A program made the translations under genes and the position numbers. The notes beneath the pieces were generated by a model. That model did no database searches, was not told the origin of the DNA, and saw nothing but the letters and a program-made list of their open reading frames with translations. From assembly GCA_021323695.1 (NCBI GenBank), contig JAJPKN010000014.1, positions 1-64,000 of the forward strand: 64,000 bases of DNA, read 5' to 3'. Positions 44,243-55,327 of the stretch are shown piece by piece. Numbering within the stretch: the stretch's first letter is position 1; each line of letters opens with the position of its first letter. This stretch comes from Actinomycetota bacterium. GTDB taxonomy: Bacteria > Actinomycetota > Acidimicrobiia > Acidimicrobiales > Palsa-688.

Positions 44243-44320
44243 TCCCGTGCAGCCTGACCGGCCGGGCTCGCCCCCCTCGCCCTTGGCCCACCAAGTGATA
44301 GCGTCGTTGCGCCGCGCCAT

Positions 44321-44377
44321 ACTGGTACGGCCACACCACGCTGGTACGGCCCGGCCAGAGCGGTACGGTCGCGGCAC
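44321..44377 (+). repeat. three 19-bp direct repeats upstream of dnaA
   Basis: GGTACGG recurs at 44324, 44343 and 44362, exactly 19 bp apart each time. The units share (A/G)C(T/G)GGTACGG(C/T)C. They lie 65-120 bp upstream of the dnaA GTG in the dnaB-dnaA divergent region. The exact period, close to two helical turns, suggests binding by an oligomeric protein on one DNA face. They do not match the DnaA box. Confidence 0.6.
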
Positions 44378-44393
44378 AACCCAGCACGACGGC

Positions 44394-44413
44394 CTGCTCC
44401 TCGCCAGGAGCAG
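44394..44413 (+). promoter_or_regulatory. hairpin in the dnaA leader
   Basis: CTGCTCCT (44394-44401) and AGGAGCAG (44406-44413) form a perfect 8-bp stem with a CGCC loop, 13 nt ahead of the dnaA Shine-Dalgarno AAGGAGG (44427-44433). The left arm CTCCT is also complementary to that Shine-Dalgarno, so two alternative pairings are possible. Confidence 0.45.
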
Positions 44414-44441
44414 CCAACTTGCTTAGAAGGAGGCCACGTCG

Positions 44442-45959
44442 GTGTCGTCCGGCAGCACGCCAGGCAGTCCAGGGCATGATGGGGCCAAAGACACCCCAGA
44501 CCCTAGCCCTTGGCGTGAGCTCGGCGACCCAGCCGACCTCTGGGCCCGCTGCCGCCTCAGCCTTCGTCAGCGCGTCTCGGCACCCACCTGGAACGCCTGG
44601 CTCGCCCCACTAGTACCACTACAGGCCAGTGATTACAAGCTTGTGCTCGCGGCACCCAACTCCCTCGCAGCCGAGCAGGTCACCGCTCGCCTCGTCGACC
44701 TCATACGCCATACCCTTGGCGAACTGCTCAGAGTGCCTCCTGGCACCCAGCTCCCCGCAGTGGACATCGCCGTGCGGCCCGACTTGGCCAGCTCCACGAC
44801 GCCAACGTCCACAGCCTCCCCAGAAACGGCAGCCCTCCTGCCCGCCTCGCCGCTCGCCGCCTCTCCCTCCGCTCTCGCACCCACCCTGCCCCCACCTTCC
44901 CCGCCCACCTCCCCTCCTACCGCCACCCCACCCCGCTATACCTTCGAAGCCTTCGTCATCGGCACGTCCAACCGCTTCGCCCACGCCGCTGCGCTCGCGG
45001 TCGCCGAGAGACCTGCTCGCGCCTACAACCCCCTTTTCATCTACGGCTCCTCCGGCCTAGGCAAGACCCACCTCCTCCACGCGATCCGCCACTACGTCAA
45101 CCAGAACTTCCCAGCCCTCAAAGTGCACTACGTCTCAACCGAGACGTTCCTCAACGAGTTCGTGGACTCCATACTCAAAAAGGACCAAGCTGACTTCAAA
45201 CGCCGGTACCGCACTTACGACGTCCTCCTCGTTGACGACATCCATTTCATCGAGAACAAAAAGGAAACCCAGGAAGAGTTCTTTTACACGTTCAACTCCC
45301 TCTACGAAGCTGACAAACAGGTAGTCCTGTCCTCTGACCGCCACCCACGAGCCATCGAAACCCTTGAAGACCGCCTTCGCAGCCGCTTCGAGTCAGGCCT
45401 CATAACCGACATCCAGCCCCCCGAGCTCGAGACCCGCCTGGCCATCCTTCGCAAGAAGGCTGCTGCTGAGCGGGTACAGTTCCCTGAAGAGGTACTGGGC
45501 CTCATCGCCACCCACGTAAAGGACAACATCCGCGAGCTCGAAGGCGCGCTCACCCGCCTTTCCGCCTTCGCCAGCATCCATCGCGTACCCGTCACCCAGG
45601 ACCTCGCCAACGACGTACTATCTGACCTCATAGCCACGACGGCCCCACGCGCCATCACCCCTCAGCTCATCCTGAACACAACCGCCGAAGCCTTCGGGTT
45701 CACCGTCGAAGAGCTCTGCGGCCCGAGCCGCCGACGTCCCCTCGTCATTGCCCGCCAGATCGCCATGTACCTCTTCCGCCACCTGTTGCCAGACTTCAGC
45801 TTCCCGATCATCGCCAAGCACTTCGGTGACCGAGACCACACGACGGTGATGCACGCCGAACGCAAGATCGAAGCCCTCATGAAGGACAAGCCCCAGATCT
45901 TCGAACAGGTGAACGACCTCATCACCAAGATCCGCAACGCACCGCCAGGCAACAAGTGA
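44442..45959 (+). CDS. dnaA: chromosomal replication initiator DnaA
   Basis: A 505-residue protein: domain I (WARCRLSLRQRVSAPTWNAWL), a Pro/Thr/Ala-rich domain II (about 105-165), AAA+ domain III with Walker A GSSGLGKTHLLHAI and Walker B DVLLVDDIHFIENK, and domain IV ending in the DnaA signature GDRDHTTVMHAERKIE. It binds DnaA boxes and melts oriC. GTG 44442 has AAGGAGG 8 nt upstream. It is followed by the oriC region and dnaN. Confidence 0.97.
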   Translation: MSSGSTPGSPGHDGAKDTPDPSPWRELGDPADLWARCRLSLRQRVSAPTWNAWLAPLVPLQASDYKLVLAAPNSLAAEQVTARLVDLIRHTLGELLRVPPGTQLPAVDIAVRPDLASSTTPTSTASPETAALLPASPLAASPSALAPTLPPPSPPTSPPTATPPRYTFEAFVIGTSNRFAHAAALAVAERPARAYNPLFIYGSSGLGKTHLLHAIRHYVNQNFPALKVHYVSTETFLNEFVDSILKKDQADFKRRYRTYDVLLVDDIHFIENKKETQEEFFYTFNSLYEADKQVVLSSDRHPRAIETLEDRLRSRFESGLITDIQPPELETRLAILRKKAAAERVQFPEEVLGLIATHVKDNIRELEGALTRLSAFASIHRVPVTQDLANDVLSDLIATTAPRAITPQLILNTTAEAFGFTVEELCGPSRRRPLVIARQIAMYLFRHLLPDFSFPIIAKHFGDRDHTTVMHAERKIEALMKDKPQIFEQVNDLITKIRNAPPGNK

Positions 45960-46200
45960 GCGACCACTGTGCGAGCAACCATGGAAGCCTTGTGCCGGCA
46001 CCATGTAGTTCCTGTGGACCCGGCACCGCCTGTCCACACCCAAGGCAAACAACACTACTGTCATTGTTCAAGCCAACACCCTCCGTCCACAGCCTCCTAG
46101 CTCCCCCTGACCAGCCCCCACCCAGGGATATGCACAATCCACAGGCCCTACTAAGACTTCTGATCTTTCTAACACCTTTCAAGCAGAGGAGCGTCCATCT
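45960..46200. other. putative origin of replication (oriC)
   Basis: The 241-bp dnaA-dnaN gap is non-coding and holds four DnaA-box-like 9-mers: minus-strand GGGTCCACA (46021-46013), CTGTCCACA (46030-46038), CCGTCCACA (46083-46091) and CAATCCACA (46135-46143), each 7-8/9 to TT(G/A)TCCACA. A locally AT-rich stretch (46149-46183, CTAAGACTTCTGATCTTTCT and onward) could be the unwinding element. Actinobacterial oriC normally lies here. Confidence 0.75.
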
Positions 46201-47301
46201 GTGAAGTTACGATGTGAACGGGACACGATGCTCGAAGCCCTCAGCCTTGCGGCCCGGGCCAGCTCCGGGCGCTCTGCCCCGACCGCGCTCGGCGGCGTCC
46301 GCCTCCAGCTCCAGGGCGACAAGCTCGGGGTGACCGGTACTGACCAGGACCTGACAATCGCGACAACCGTCGCGGTAGCTGGTTCTGGCGACGGTACCGT
46401 CGTTGCCCCTGGACGGCTGCTGACCGACATCGTGCGGGCGTTGCCCGCTGGGGCTGTGTCCGTGCAAGGTGACGAAGAGGAGCTGCACGTCTCAGCTGGG
46501 CGAGCCGAGTTCGTGTTACGGCCCTACAGGGTCGCTGATTTCCCACATCTGCCGGCACCAGCACAAAGCGCTGTTTCATTGCCTACCGCCGGCCTGGCCG
46601 AGGCCCTCCGCCAGGTGGTGCGAGCAGCCTCGTCGGAAGACAGCCGCCCCGTGCTCACCGGCGTGCTCTTGGCGGCTGAGCCGGACGGGTTGCGGCTGGT
46701 GGCCACCGACTCCTACCGGCTGGCAGTGAAAGAGCTGCACGATGCTGCTGGGGTGCTCCCCGAAGGGCAGCGGGTGCTGGTCCCGTCGCGGGCTCTGGCT
46801 GAGCTACAACGTCTTTTGGCCGGGGGCACGGTTGCCGTTGAGATGCGCTTAGGACCGCGGGACTTGGTGTTCTCAGTGGGGGAGGTGCAGTTGACAACCA
46901 GGCTCATCGAAGGTGAGTTCCCTCCTTACCAACAGCTGATCCCCTTCAATTACCCGAACAAGCTCGTTGTGGCCCGGGAGGCGTTCCTCGACGGGATCAG
47001 GAGGGTGAGGCTAGTGGCACGTGACGCTACTACGCCGGTGCGGATATCGTTGCGAGGTGACAGTATCGAACTGAACGTGGTCACAGTCGACTGGGGCCAG
47101 GCAACCGAGCAGCTCGACGCCAAGTACGAGGGAGCGGAGATGACCATAGCGTTCAACCCCCAGTACCTGGCCGACGGGGTAGAAGCCATACCAGGGGACG
47201 AAGTTGTGTTGGAAACACTCGATTCCCTCAAGCCCGCCACGTTGAAGCCGACAGGCGCTGCAGATTACCTCTACTTGTTGATGCCTGTTCGCGTCTCGTG
47301 A
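46201..47301 (+). CDS. dnaN: DNA polymerase III sliding clamp (beta subunit)
   Basis: A 366-residue protein with the three-domain clamp fold (family length), beginning MKLRCERDTMLEALSLAARASSGR and ending YLYLLMPVRVS, the conserved C-terminal clamp motif. It tethers polymerase III to DNA. GTG 46201 follows GAGGAG. recF overlaps its stop by 4 nt. Confidence 0.96.
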   Translation: MKLRCERDTMLEALSLAARASSGRSAPTALGGVRLQLQGDKLGVTGTDQDLTIATTVAVAGSGDGTVVAPGRLLTDIVRALPAGAVSVQGDEEELHVSAGRAEFVLRPYRVADFPHLPAPAQSAVSLPTAGLAEALRQVVRAASSEDSRPVLTGVLLAAEPDGLRLVATDSYRLAVKELHDAAGVLPEGQRVLVPSRALAELQRLLAGGTVAVEMRLGPRDLVFSVGEVQLTTRLIEGEFPPYQQLIPFNYPNKLVVAREAFLDGIRRVRLVARDATTPVRISLRGDSIELNVVTVDWGQATEQLDAKYEGAEMTIAFNPQYLADGVEAIPGDEVVLETLDSLKPATLKPTGAADYLYLLMPVRVS

Positions 47302-48398
47302 CCATAGTGCACTTCGACTGGCTCTCGCTCAAAGACTTCCGGAACTACCGCTTCGTCGAGATAGCGCTGGCCAAAGAAGGTATCACCTTGTTCATTGGGG
47401 CCAACGGCGCGGGGAAGACGAACTTGCTCGAGGCTGTGGGCGTGCTTGCCACGTGGCAAAGCTTTCGTGGGGCACCACCGGAGGCCATGGTACGCGAGGG
47501 GGCGAGCCAGGCAGTGCTCCGGGGACAGGTTTCGCGCGAGGGCAGGAGCGTGCTGGTCGAGGCAGAGCTCAACCGCCTTGGGCGGGGCCGGCTCCAGCTC
47601 AACCACCAAGCTGTGCGAAAGCTACAAGATCTTCGCTCCGCGCTAGCCGTTACTGTTTTCTCGCCTGACGACCTGGAGCTGGTGAAGGGGGGGCCGCAGC
47701 ACCGGAGGGAGTACTTGGACGACCTGCTGGCCAGCTTCGGCCCCAAGTACGGCGCTGCCCGCAGCCAGATGGAAAGGGCATTGAAACAACGCAATGCCTT
47801 GCTACGGGCAGCGAAGGGAGCCCTGCGGGGGGCCATGGCCATGACGATGGACGTTTGGGACGCCAAACTGGCGGAGGCGGGTGAGGCTGTGGCCCAAGCA
47901 CGCCAAGAGCTAGTCGAAGCACTGGTGCCTCGGGTGGCCGCGGCCTACGGGCGGTTGTCGAGGTGGGCGCCAGGCAGCTCCGGGGAGGCTATCGGGTTGC
48001 AGTACCAACGCAGCTGGCAAGGGGGGCTGTTGGACGCCCTACAGGCGGCGCGCCCAGAAGACCTGAGGCGGGCTGTGACGACATTGGGCCCCCAGCGCGA
48101 CGACATGGTTATCACCTTGGGAGGGCTACCTGCTCGGCTACAGGCGTCACAGGGCGAGCAGCGCAGCCTTGCGTTGGCCTTGCGGCTGGCAGGCCACGGC
48201 CTGGTCACAGACCAAGGGGGCTCGCGCCCCGTGCTCCTGTTGGACGACGTGTTCTCGGAGCTCGATGCCAACCGTTGCGCGGCTTTGGCCGAAAGCCTCC
48301 CCCTAGGCCAGGCTTTGTTGACAGCAACAGAGCCGCCAGCGGTAAGCCTCCCACTGGCGGCCCGGGCCAGGGTCGCCGCGGGGGTCATAGAGCGGTGA
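47298..48398 (+). CDS. recF: DNA replication and repair protein RecF
   Basis: A 366-residue SMC-like ATPase: N-terminal SLKDFRNYRFVEI, Walker A GANGAGKTNLLEAV, signature SQGEQRSLALALRLA and Walker B PVLLLDDVFSELDANR. It loads RecA at single-strand gaps. The GTG start overlaps dnaN (GTGA). Confidence 0.95.
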   Translation: MTIVHFDWLSLKDFRNYRFVEIALAKEGITLFIGANGAGKTNLLEAVGVLATWQSFRGAPPEAMVREGASQAVLRGQVSREGRSVLVEAELNRLGRGRLQLNHQAVRKLQDLRSALAVTVFSPDDLELVKGGPQHRREYLDDLLASFGPKYGAARSQMERALKQRNALLRAAKGALRGAMAMTMDVWDAKLAEAGEAVAQARQELVEALVPRVAAAYGRLSRWAPGSSGEAIGLQYQRSWQGGLLDALQAARPEDLRRAVTTLGPQRDDMVITLGGLPARLQASQGEQRSLALALRLAGHGLVTDQGGSRPVLLLDDVFSELDANRCAALAESLPLGQALLTATEPPAVSLPLAARARVAAGVIER

Positions 48399-48429
48399 CC
48401 GCTCAGCAGCGCGTGGGCCTGCTATCAGC

Positions 48430-50887
<2,458 letters not shown>

Positions 50888-50888
<1 letters not shown>

Positions 50889-53356
50889 TGGCTGACGCGC
50901 TGGTACCCGGTGGGACAGGCGACGGCGGAGGGGAGGTGCCGCCTGGCATCCAACCCGTAGAGATCAATGAGGAGATGGAGCGCTCCTACCTGGAGTACGC
51001 CATGTCCGTCATAGTGCAGAGGGCCTTGCCGGACGCGCGCGACGGCCTCAAGCCCGTGCACCGGCGCATCCTGTACACCATGCACACCCAGGGCTACCGC
51101 CCCGACCGGCCGCACGTCAAGTGCGCCAAGGTCACCGGCGAGACGATGGCGAAGTTCCACCCGCACGGCAGCGCTGCTATCTATGACGCCCTGGTACGGC
51201 TGGCTCAGCCGTTCAGCCTTCGCCACCCGCTCATAGATTTCCACGGGAACTACGGCTCACCCGACTTCCCCCCTGCGGCCGAACGTTACACCGAGTGCCG
51301 GCTCTCGCCGTTGGCCCTGCACATGCTGGAGGGCATCGACGAGGAAACAGTCGACATGGGCCGCAATTACCTCAACGACGACGACGAGCCCACAGTCCTG
51401 CCTGCCCGGTTCCCGAACTTGCTGGTAAATGGGAGCCAGGGCATAGCTGTGGGCATGGCGACGAACATACCTCCGCACAACTTGGCCGAAGTGATCGATG
51501 CGACCAACTACCTGATCGACCACCCAGAGGCAAGCTCGGACGACCTCATGCGGTTCATCAAAGGCCCTGATTTCCCGACCCGAGGCCTGATCCTGGGCCG
51601 GCAGGGCATCATTGACGCCTACCGGACAGGCCGTGGCTCCATCAAACTGAGGGCACGGGCCACCATAGAGGAGGCCCGGTCAGGCCCTCAGATAGTGATC
51701 ACCGAGCTGCCCTACCAGGCGAGCCCGCAGGCCATCCAGGAGCGGATCGCAGAGCTGGTCAACTCCCGCGAACTGGAGGGCATCCGCGACATCCAGGACC
51801 TGTCGGCGGGCGGGCAGGTCAAGATCGTGGTACCGCTGAAAAAGGATGCGAACGCCAACGTCGTCCTGAACAACCTTTACAAGTTGACACCGTTGCAGAC
51901 TAGTTTCGGTGTGAACATGGTGGCGCTCGTCAACGGCGTCCCGCGCACGCTCAACTTGAAGCAGGCGCTGGAGGCCTACGTGCGGCACCAAGTTGAAGTG
52001 GTCAGGAGGCGCTCGGAGTTCCGTCTCCGGCGAGCTCAGGCGCGCGCCCACATAGTTGAGGGGCTGCTCAAGGCCCTGGACATGATCGATGCCATCATCG
52101 AGGCTATCCGGGCTTCGGACAGCCGCACGGAAGCCCGTGACGCGCTGATGGGCGAGCCGTTCGAGTTCAGCGAAGTGCAGGCGGAGCATATCTTGGACAT
52201 GCAGCTCGCTCGCCTGACCCGCTTGGGCCGGTCAGACCTGGAAGAGGAGATGGCCAAGCTGCGCCAGACCATATCGGAACTGGAGGCGATCCTTGGCGAC
52301 CCGGCGCTACTGAACGGCGTCATCAAGTCGGAGCTTTCGGACGTGAAGGCCCAGTTCGGGTCGCCGAGGGCGGCGACAATCACGGTGGACCCAGGGGACA
52401 TGTCGCCCGAAGATTTCATTGAGGACGGCGAACTGGTGATCACCATGACCAGGGCCGGTTACATAAAGGCGGTGGCAGCGTCTACCTACAGGACTCAGGG
52501 CCGGGGGACTCGCGGCATGCGGGGCACGAACCTGCGTGAAGCCGACATCGTGACCAAAGTCATCCACACGACGGCCCACGCTTACCTGCTGTTCTTTTCC
52601 AACCTCGGGCGTGTTTACCGGCTGCGGGCCTACGAGGTGCCATTGCAGGAGCGCAGCGGGCGGGGCACGGCGATCGTCAACTTGTTGCCGCTGGCTCCAG
52701 GTGAGCGCATCGAGGCATTGATCGACACGCGGGAGTTTTCCCCCGACCGGTACCTGTTCTTCGTGACCAAGCAGGGCCAGGTCAAAAAGACGGCGTTTTC
52801 GGAGTACGATTCCAGCCGCCGTGACGGCCTGATCGCCCTAAACCTGCGAGAGGGCGACGAGCTCGTCGCAGTGGTGGTGACCAGTGGCGATGACGACATC
52901 TTCATGGTGAGCCGGGCTGGCATGACCATACGGTTCCGCGAGACAGACGTGCGCGCCATGGGCCGCAGCGCGGCTGGGGTGCGGGGCATGAGCCTGCGGC
53001 GGGGCGACGAGGTGGTAGCCGCGGACATCGCACGGGACGAGACCAGCATCTTGATGGTGACGAGTGCCGGTTACGGCAAGCGGACGCAGCTGTACCATTT
53101 CAACCGGCAGGGTCGTGGCGGCATGGGCGTGAGGGGGATCCGGCTGCCGGCCAAGCGGGGCAATGTGGTAGCTGCTTTCACGGTGGGCTTGGACGACGAG
53201 ATACTCGCCATCTCGTCGTCAGGCGTGGTAGTAAGGCTGGCGGTGCGCGACATATCCAGTCAGGGGAGGGACGCAACGGGCGTGCGGGTCGTCAGCTTGG
53301 GCCCCGGCCAGGAGGTTGCGTCGGTCGCACCCGTGCTGGCCGCTGAGGGTGGTTGA
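50888..53356 (+). CDS. gyrA: DNA gyrase subunit A
   Basis: An 822-residue protein: winged helix with the quinolone-determining [17 protein letters not shown], catalytic Tyr in ERYTECRLS, coiled-coil tower, and six-bladed C-terminal wrapping domain ([13 protein letters not shown] is a degenerate GyrA box). The residue matching E. coli Ser83 is Ala and that matching Asp82 is Ser, while the Asp87 position is Asp. Co-translated with gyrB. Confidence 0.97.
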
Positions 53357-53362
53357 TGCCTG

Positions 53363-54001
53363 GTGGCTGAGCGGTGGCCTGGTAGCCGCGGTGTGCCGCC
53401 GGGGCCCGGCAGCGCTGCCGGGAGGCGTCAGGTGGGAGCCTCGGGTACCGGAGCAGGAGCTCAGCTAGGGGGAGGCCCTAGGGGTACGACAGGTGGGGGC
53501 GGGCAGCCTACACGGGCTGTCCCTGCGGGGCCGGGACCGTGGTTGGCCGGGCCCCGTGGGGGCTCTGCTGCCACAGCTCCGGCCGGGCGCTCGGGGGCCG
53601 CGGCGGGCCCGCCCAGGCGGCAGCCGTCGTCCCGGTCTGTGCCCGATTTAGGCACCCGGCGGGTCGTACGCCGTGTCGACATCGCTACAGTGCTCAAGCT
53701 CTCCTTCGCCTTCTACCTGTGCCTGTTGGCCGTGGCGCTGGTGGCCGGCGTGGTCCTGTGGGAGCTGGCTGCCACCTTTGGGGTCATCGGCACAGTGGAC
53801 AAGCTGGTGCGGTCCTTGTTCGCTCTGTCGTCCTTCAAGCTCCACCCCTTGACCACCCTCGTGTGGGGGGCGGCCATCGGGGGCGTGCTTTGCCTCATGG
53901 GCACGTTCCTCAACGTGCTTGCTGCCGTGCTCTACAACCTGCTGAGCGACGTCGTTGGAGGCGTCCAGGTCCTCGTGGTCGAACAGGAGGACGGGCGTTG
54001 A
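53363..54001 (+). CDS. DUF3566 membrane protein
   Basis: A 212-residue protein. A long Gly/Pro/Ala/Arg-rich cytosolic N-terminus (1-105) precedes a DUF3566 domain with two membrane helices (LSFAFYLCLLAVALVAGVVLW and LTTLVWGAAIGGVLCLMGTFLNVLAAVLY). A DUF3566 gene after gyrA is conserved in actinobacteria (Rv0007 in M. tuberculosis), with a proposed envelope/division role. The GTG start lies 6 nt after gyrA. Confidence 0.85.
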   Translation: MAERWPGSRGVPPGPGSAAGRRQVGASGTGAGAQLGGGPRGTTGGGGQPTRAVPAGPGPWLAGPRGGSAATAPAGRSGAAAGPPRRQPSSRSVPDLGTRRVVRRVDIATVLKLSFAFYLCLLAVALVAGVVLWELAATFGVIGTVDKLVRSLFALSSFKLHPLTTLVWGAAIGGVLCLMGTFLNVLAAVLYNLLSDVVGGVQVLVVEQEDGR

Positions 54002-54130
54002 GGTGACGGCGGCTCCCGGTTCGCTCGGGGACGTCCGGGGCGGCGCCCACACCGGCTGCCGGCCGGGTACGACAGGGTGAGGTGCGGCCCGCGTGTAGCC
54101 TTGAGGTCTGCCGGGCAGGGCCCGGCCTTA

Positions 54131-54204
54131 GGGGCTATAGCTCAGCCGGTTAGAGCGCAGCACTGATAATGCTGAGGTCGGTGGTTCGATTCCACCTAGC
54201 CCCA
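54131..54204 (+). tRNA. tRNA-Ile (anticodon GAT)
   Basis: A 74-nt cloverleaf. Acceptor GGGGCTA pairs with TAGCCCC, anticodon loop CTGATAA gives GAT, and the T arm carries TTCGATT. The 3' flank reads ACCC, so CCA is not encoded. tRNA-Ile after gyrA is a conserved actinobacterial arrangement. An excisionase and integrase remnant begin 132 bp downstream, so its 3' end is a plausible attachment site. Confidence 0.96.
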
Positions 54205-54335
54205 CCCTAAAAGGCGAGGTCAGCGGTCTTGTGCGGGCTCTGGCCACCGGGCCCGGCCGGATCCTGGGCCCGAAATGGGCCCGAGCCCGGGCCCAAGGTC
54301 CCCCCTTGGGGCGTGGGCCGGCCCCACATCTGGGC

Positions 54336-54602
54336 ATGAGCACACAGCCGTTGCTGCGCCCCGAGGAGGTGGCCGAGGCCCTGGCCGTCTCCAAGGTCAC
54401 CGTCTACCGTCTGGCCCGATCCGGCGAGCTTGCCTCCGTACGGATCCGTGGCCAGTCCCGCTCCCGTCCCGAGGCCCTGGAGGGCTACCTGGCCCGCTGC
54501 GAGGCACCGGCCGTGCCACCGGCCGTGGCCGCTGTCCCCGTGGCTCCCAGGCCTCGCCGGGACCGGCTCCGCAAGCAATGGGGGTCGCCGGGTGCCGCGT
54601 GA
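54336..54602 (+). CDS. excisionase/MerR-like helix-turn-helix protein
   Basis: An 88-residue protein with an HTH_17-type DNA-binding segment (LLRPEEVAEALAVSKVTVYRLARSGELASVRI) and an Arg/Pro-rich tail. Such proteins direct excision or regulate integrative elements. It is directly followed by an integrase start, typical of actinobacterial integrative elements at tRNA genes. ATG 54336 is chosen; the upstream in-frame stretch is Pro/Arg-rich and unlikely to be coding. Confidence 0.78.
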   Translation: MSTQPLLRPEEVAEALAVSKVTVYRLARSGELASVRIRGQSRSRPEALEGYLARCEAPAVPPAVAAVPVAPRPRRDRLRKQWGSPGAA

Positions 54603-54912
54603 GCAGGTAGCCCGCCCTATGGCGCGCAGGGACGGCGGCATCGAGCGCCGGGTTGGGGCCTCGGGCCGGCTCAGCTGGCGGGCACGCTGGTACGACGCGG
54701 CCGGCCACCGCCAGAGCGCCACGTTCTCCACCAAGGCCGAGGCCGGTGCCTGGCTGGCTGAGCGGGTGGTGGAGGTGCACCGGGGCGGTACCGGCACCAT
54801 GGACGGCCGGCGCACGACGCTGGCCGAGTGGTGGGCCAGGTGGCAGGAGGGCAGGCAGGTGTCTCATCAGGCTCAGCGGTGCCCATTCACTGGCCCGGCC
54901 AGACGGGGCTGA
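54592..54912 (+). pseudogene. truncated tyrosine integrase (N-terminal part only)
   Basis: About 105 residues resemble the arm-binding (AP2-like) N-terminus of phage-type integrases: GRLSWRARWYDAAGHRQSATFSTKAEAGAWL, then TLAEWWARWQEG. The core-binding and catalytic domains (R..HxxR..Y) are absent; after residue about 90 the sequence becomes unrelated and stops. It overlaps the excisionase stop. It is therefore an inactive remnant of an element at tRNA-Ile. Confidence 0.75.
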
Positions 54913-54930
54913 GCCGCTCCGGGGCTACGG

Positions 54931-55134
54931 CTACAGGGGCCGCACCCGCTTCGCCTGAGGGCCCTTGGGCCCCTGCTCAGTGTCAAAGTCCACCTTCTGG
55001 CCCTCCGCCAGCTCGCGGTAGCCCGGTCCCTCGATGGAGGAAAAGTGGGCGAAAACATCGGGGCCGCCATCATCAGGGGCAATGAAGCCATAGCCCTTCG
55101 ATGCGTTGAACCATTTTACGGTGCCGGTAGGCAC
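54931..55134 (-). CDS. cold-shock protein (CspA family)
   Basis: A 67-residue OB-fold protein, [16 protein letters not shown] (RNP1) and DVFAHFSSI (RNP2). It binds single-stranded nucleic acid as an RNA chaperone. GTG 55134 has AGGAGGAAAGG upstream. The long untranslated leader toward 55260 includes CCCT-N6-AGGG (about 55182-55195) and fits the usual csp leader. Confidence 0.95.
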   Translation of the reverse strand: MPTGTVKWFNASKGYGFIAPDDGGPDVFAHFSSIEGPGYRELAEGQKVDFDTEQGPKGPQAKRVRPL

Positions 55135-55327
55135 GTTAACCTTTCCTCCTGCTCATCACGCTCACACAACTTGCAGGGTCCCTCACTTTAGGGAAACCGG
55201 CAACGACGCACGGCTGGCATGACTTGGGGCCGCGGCTGAGGCAAGCCTACCGTCCGGCCGGCGCCCGCCCCGGCCGGCGCCCATGGAGTACGCCCTGGGC
55301 CGGCCAGCGGCCGGTAGCTGCGAGGCC

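Noticed and set aside
47448-47464. CTTGCCACGTGGCAAAG palindrome as a second parS
   Set aside because: It shares only the central CCACGTGG and a few outer bases with parS and lies within conserved recF codons.
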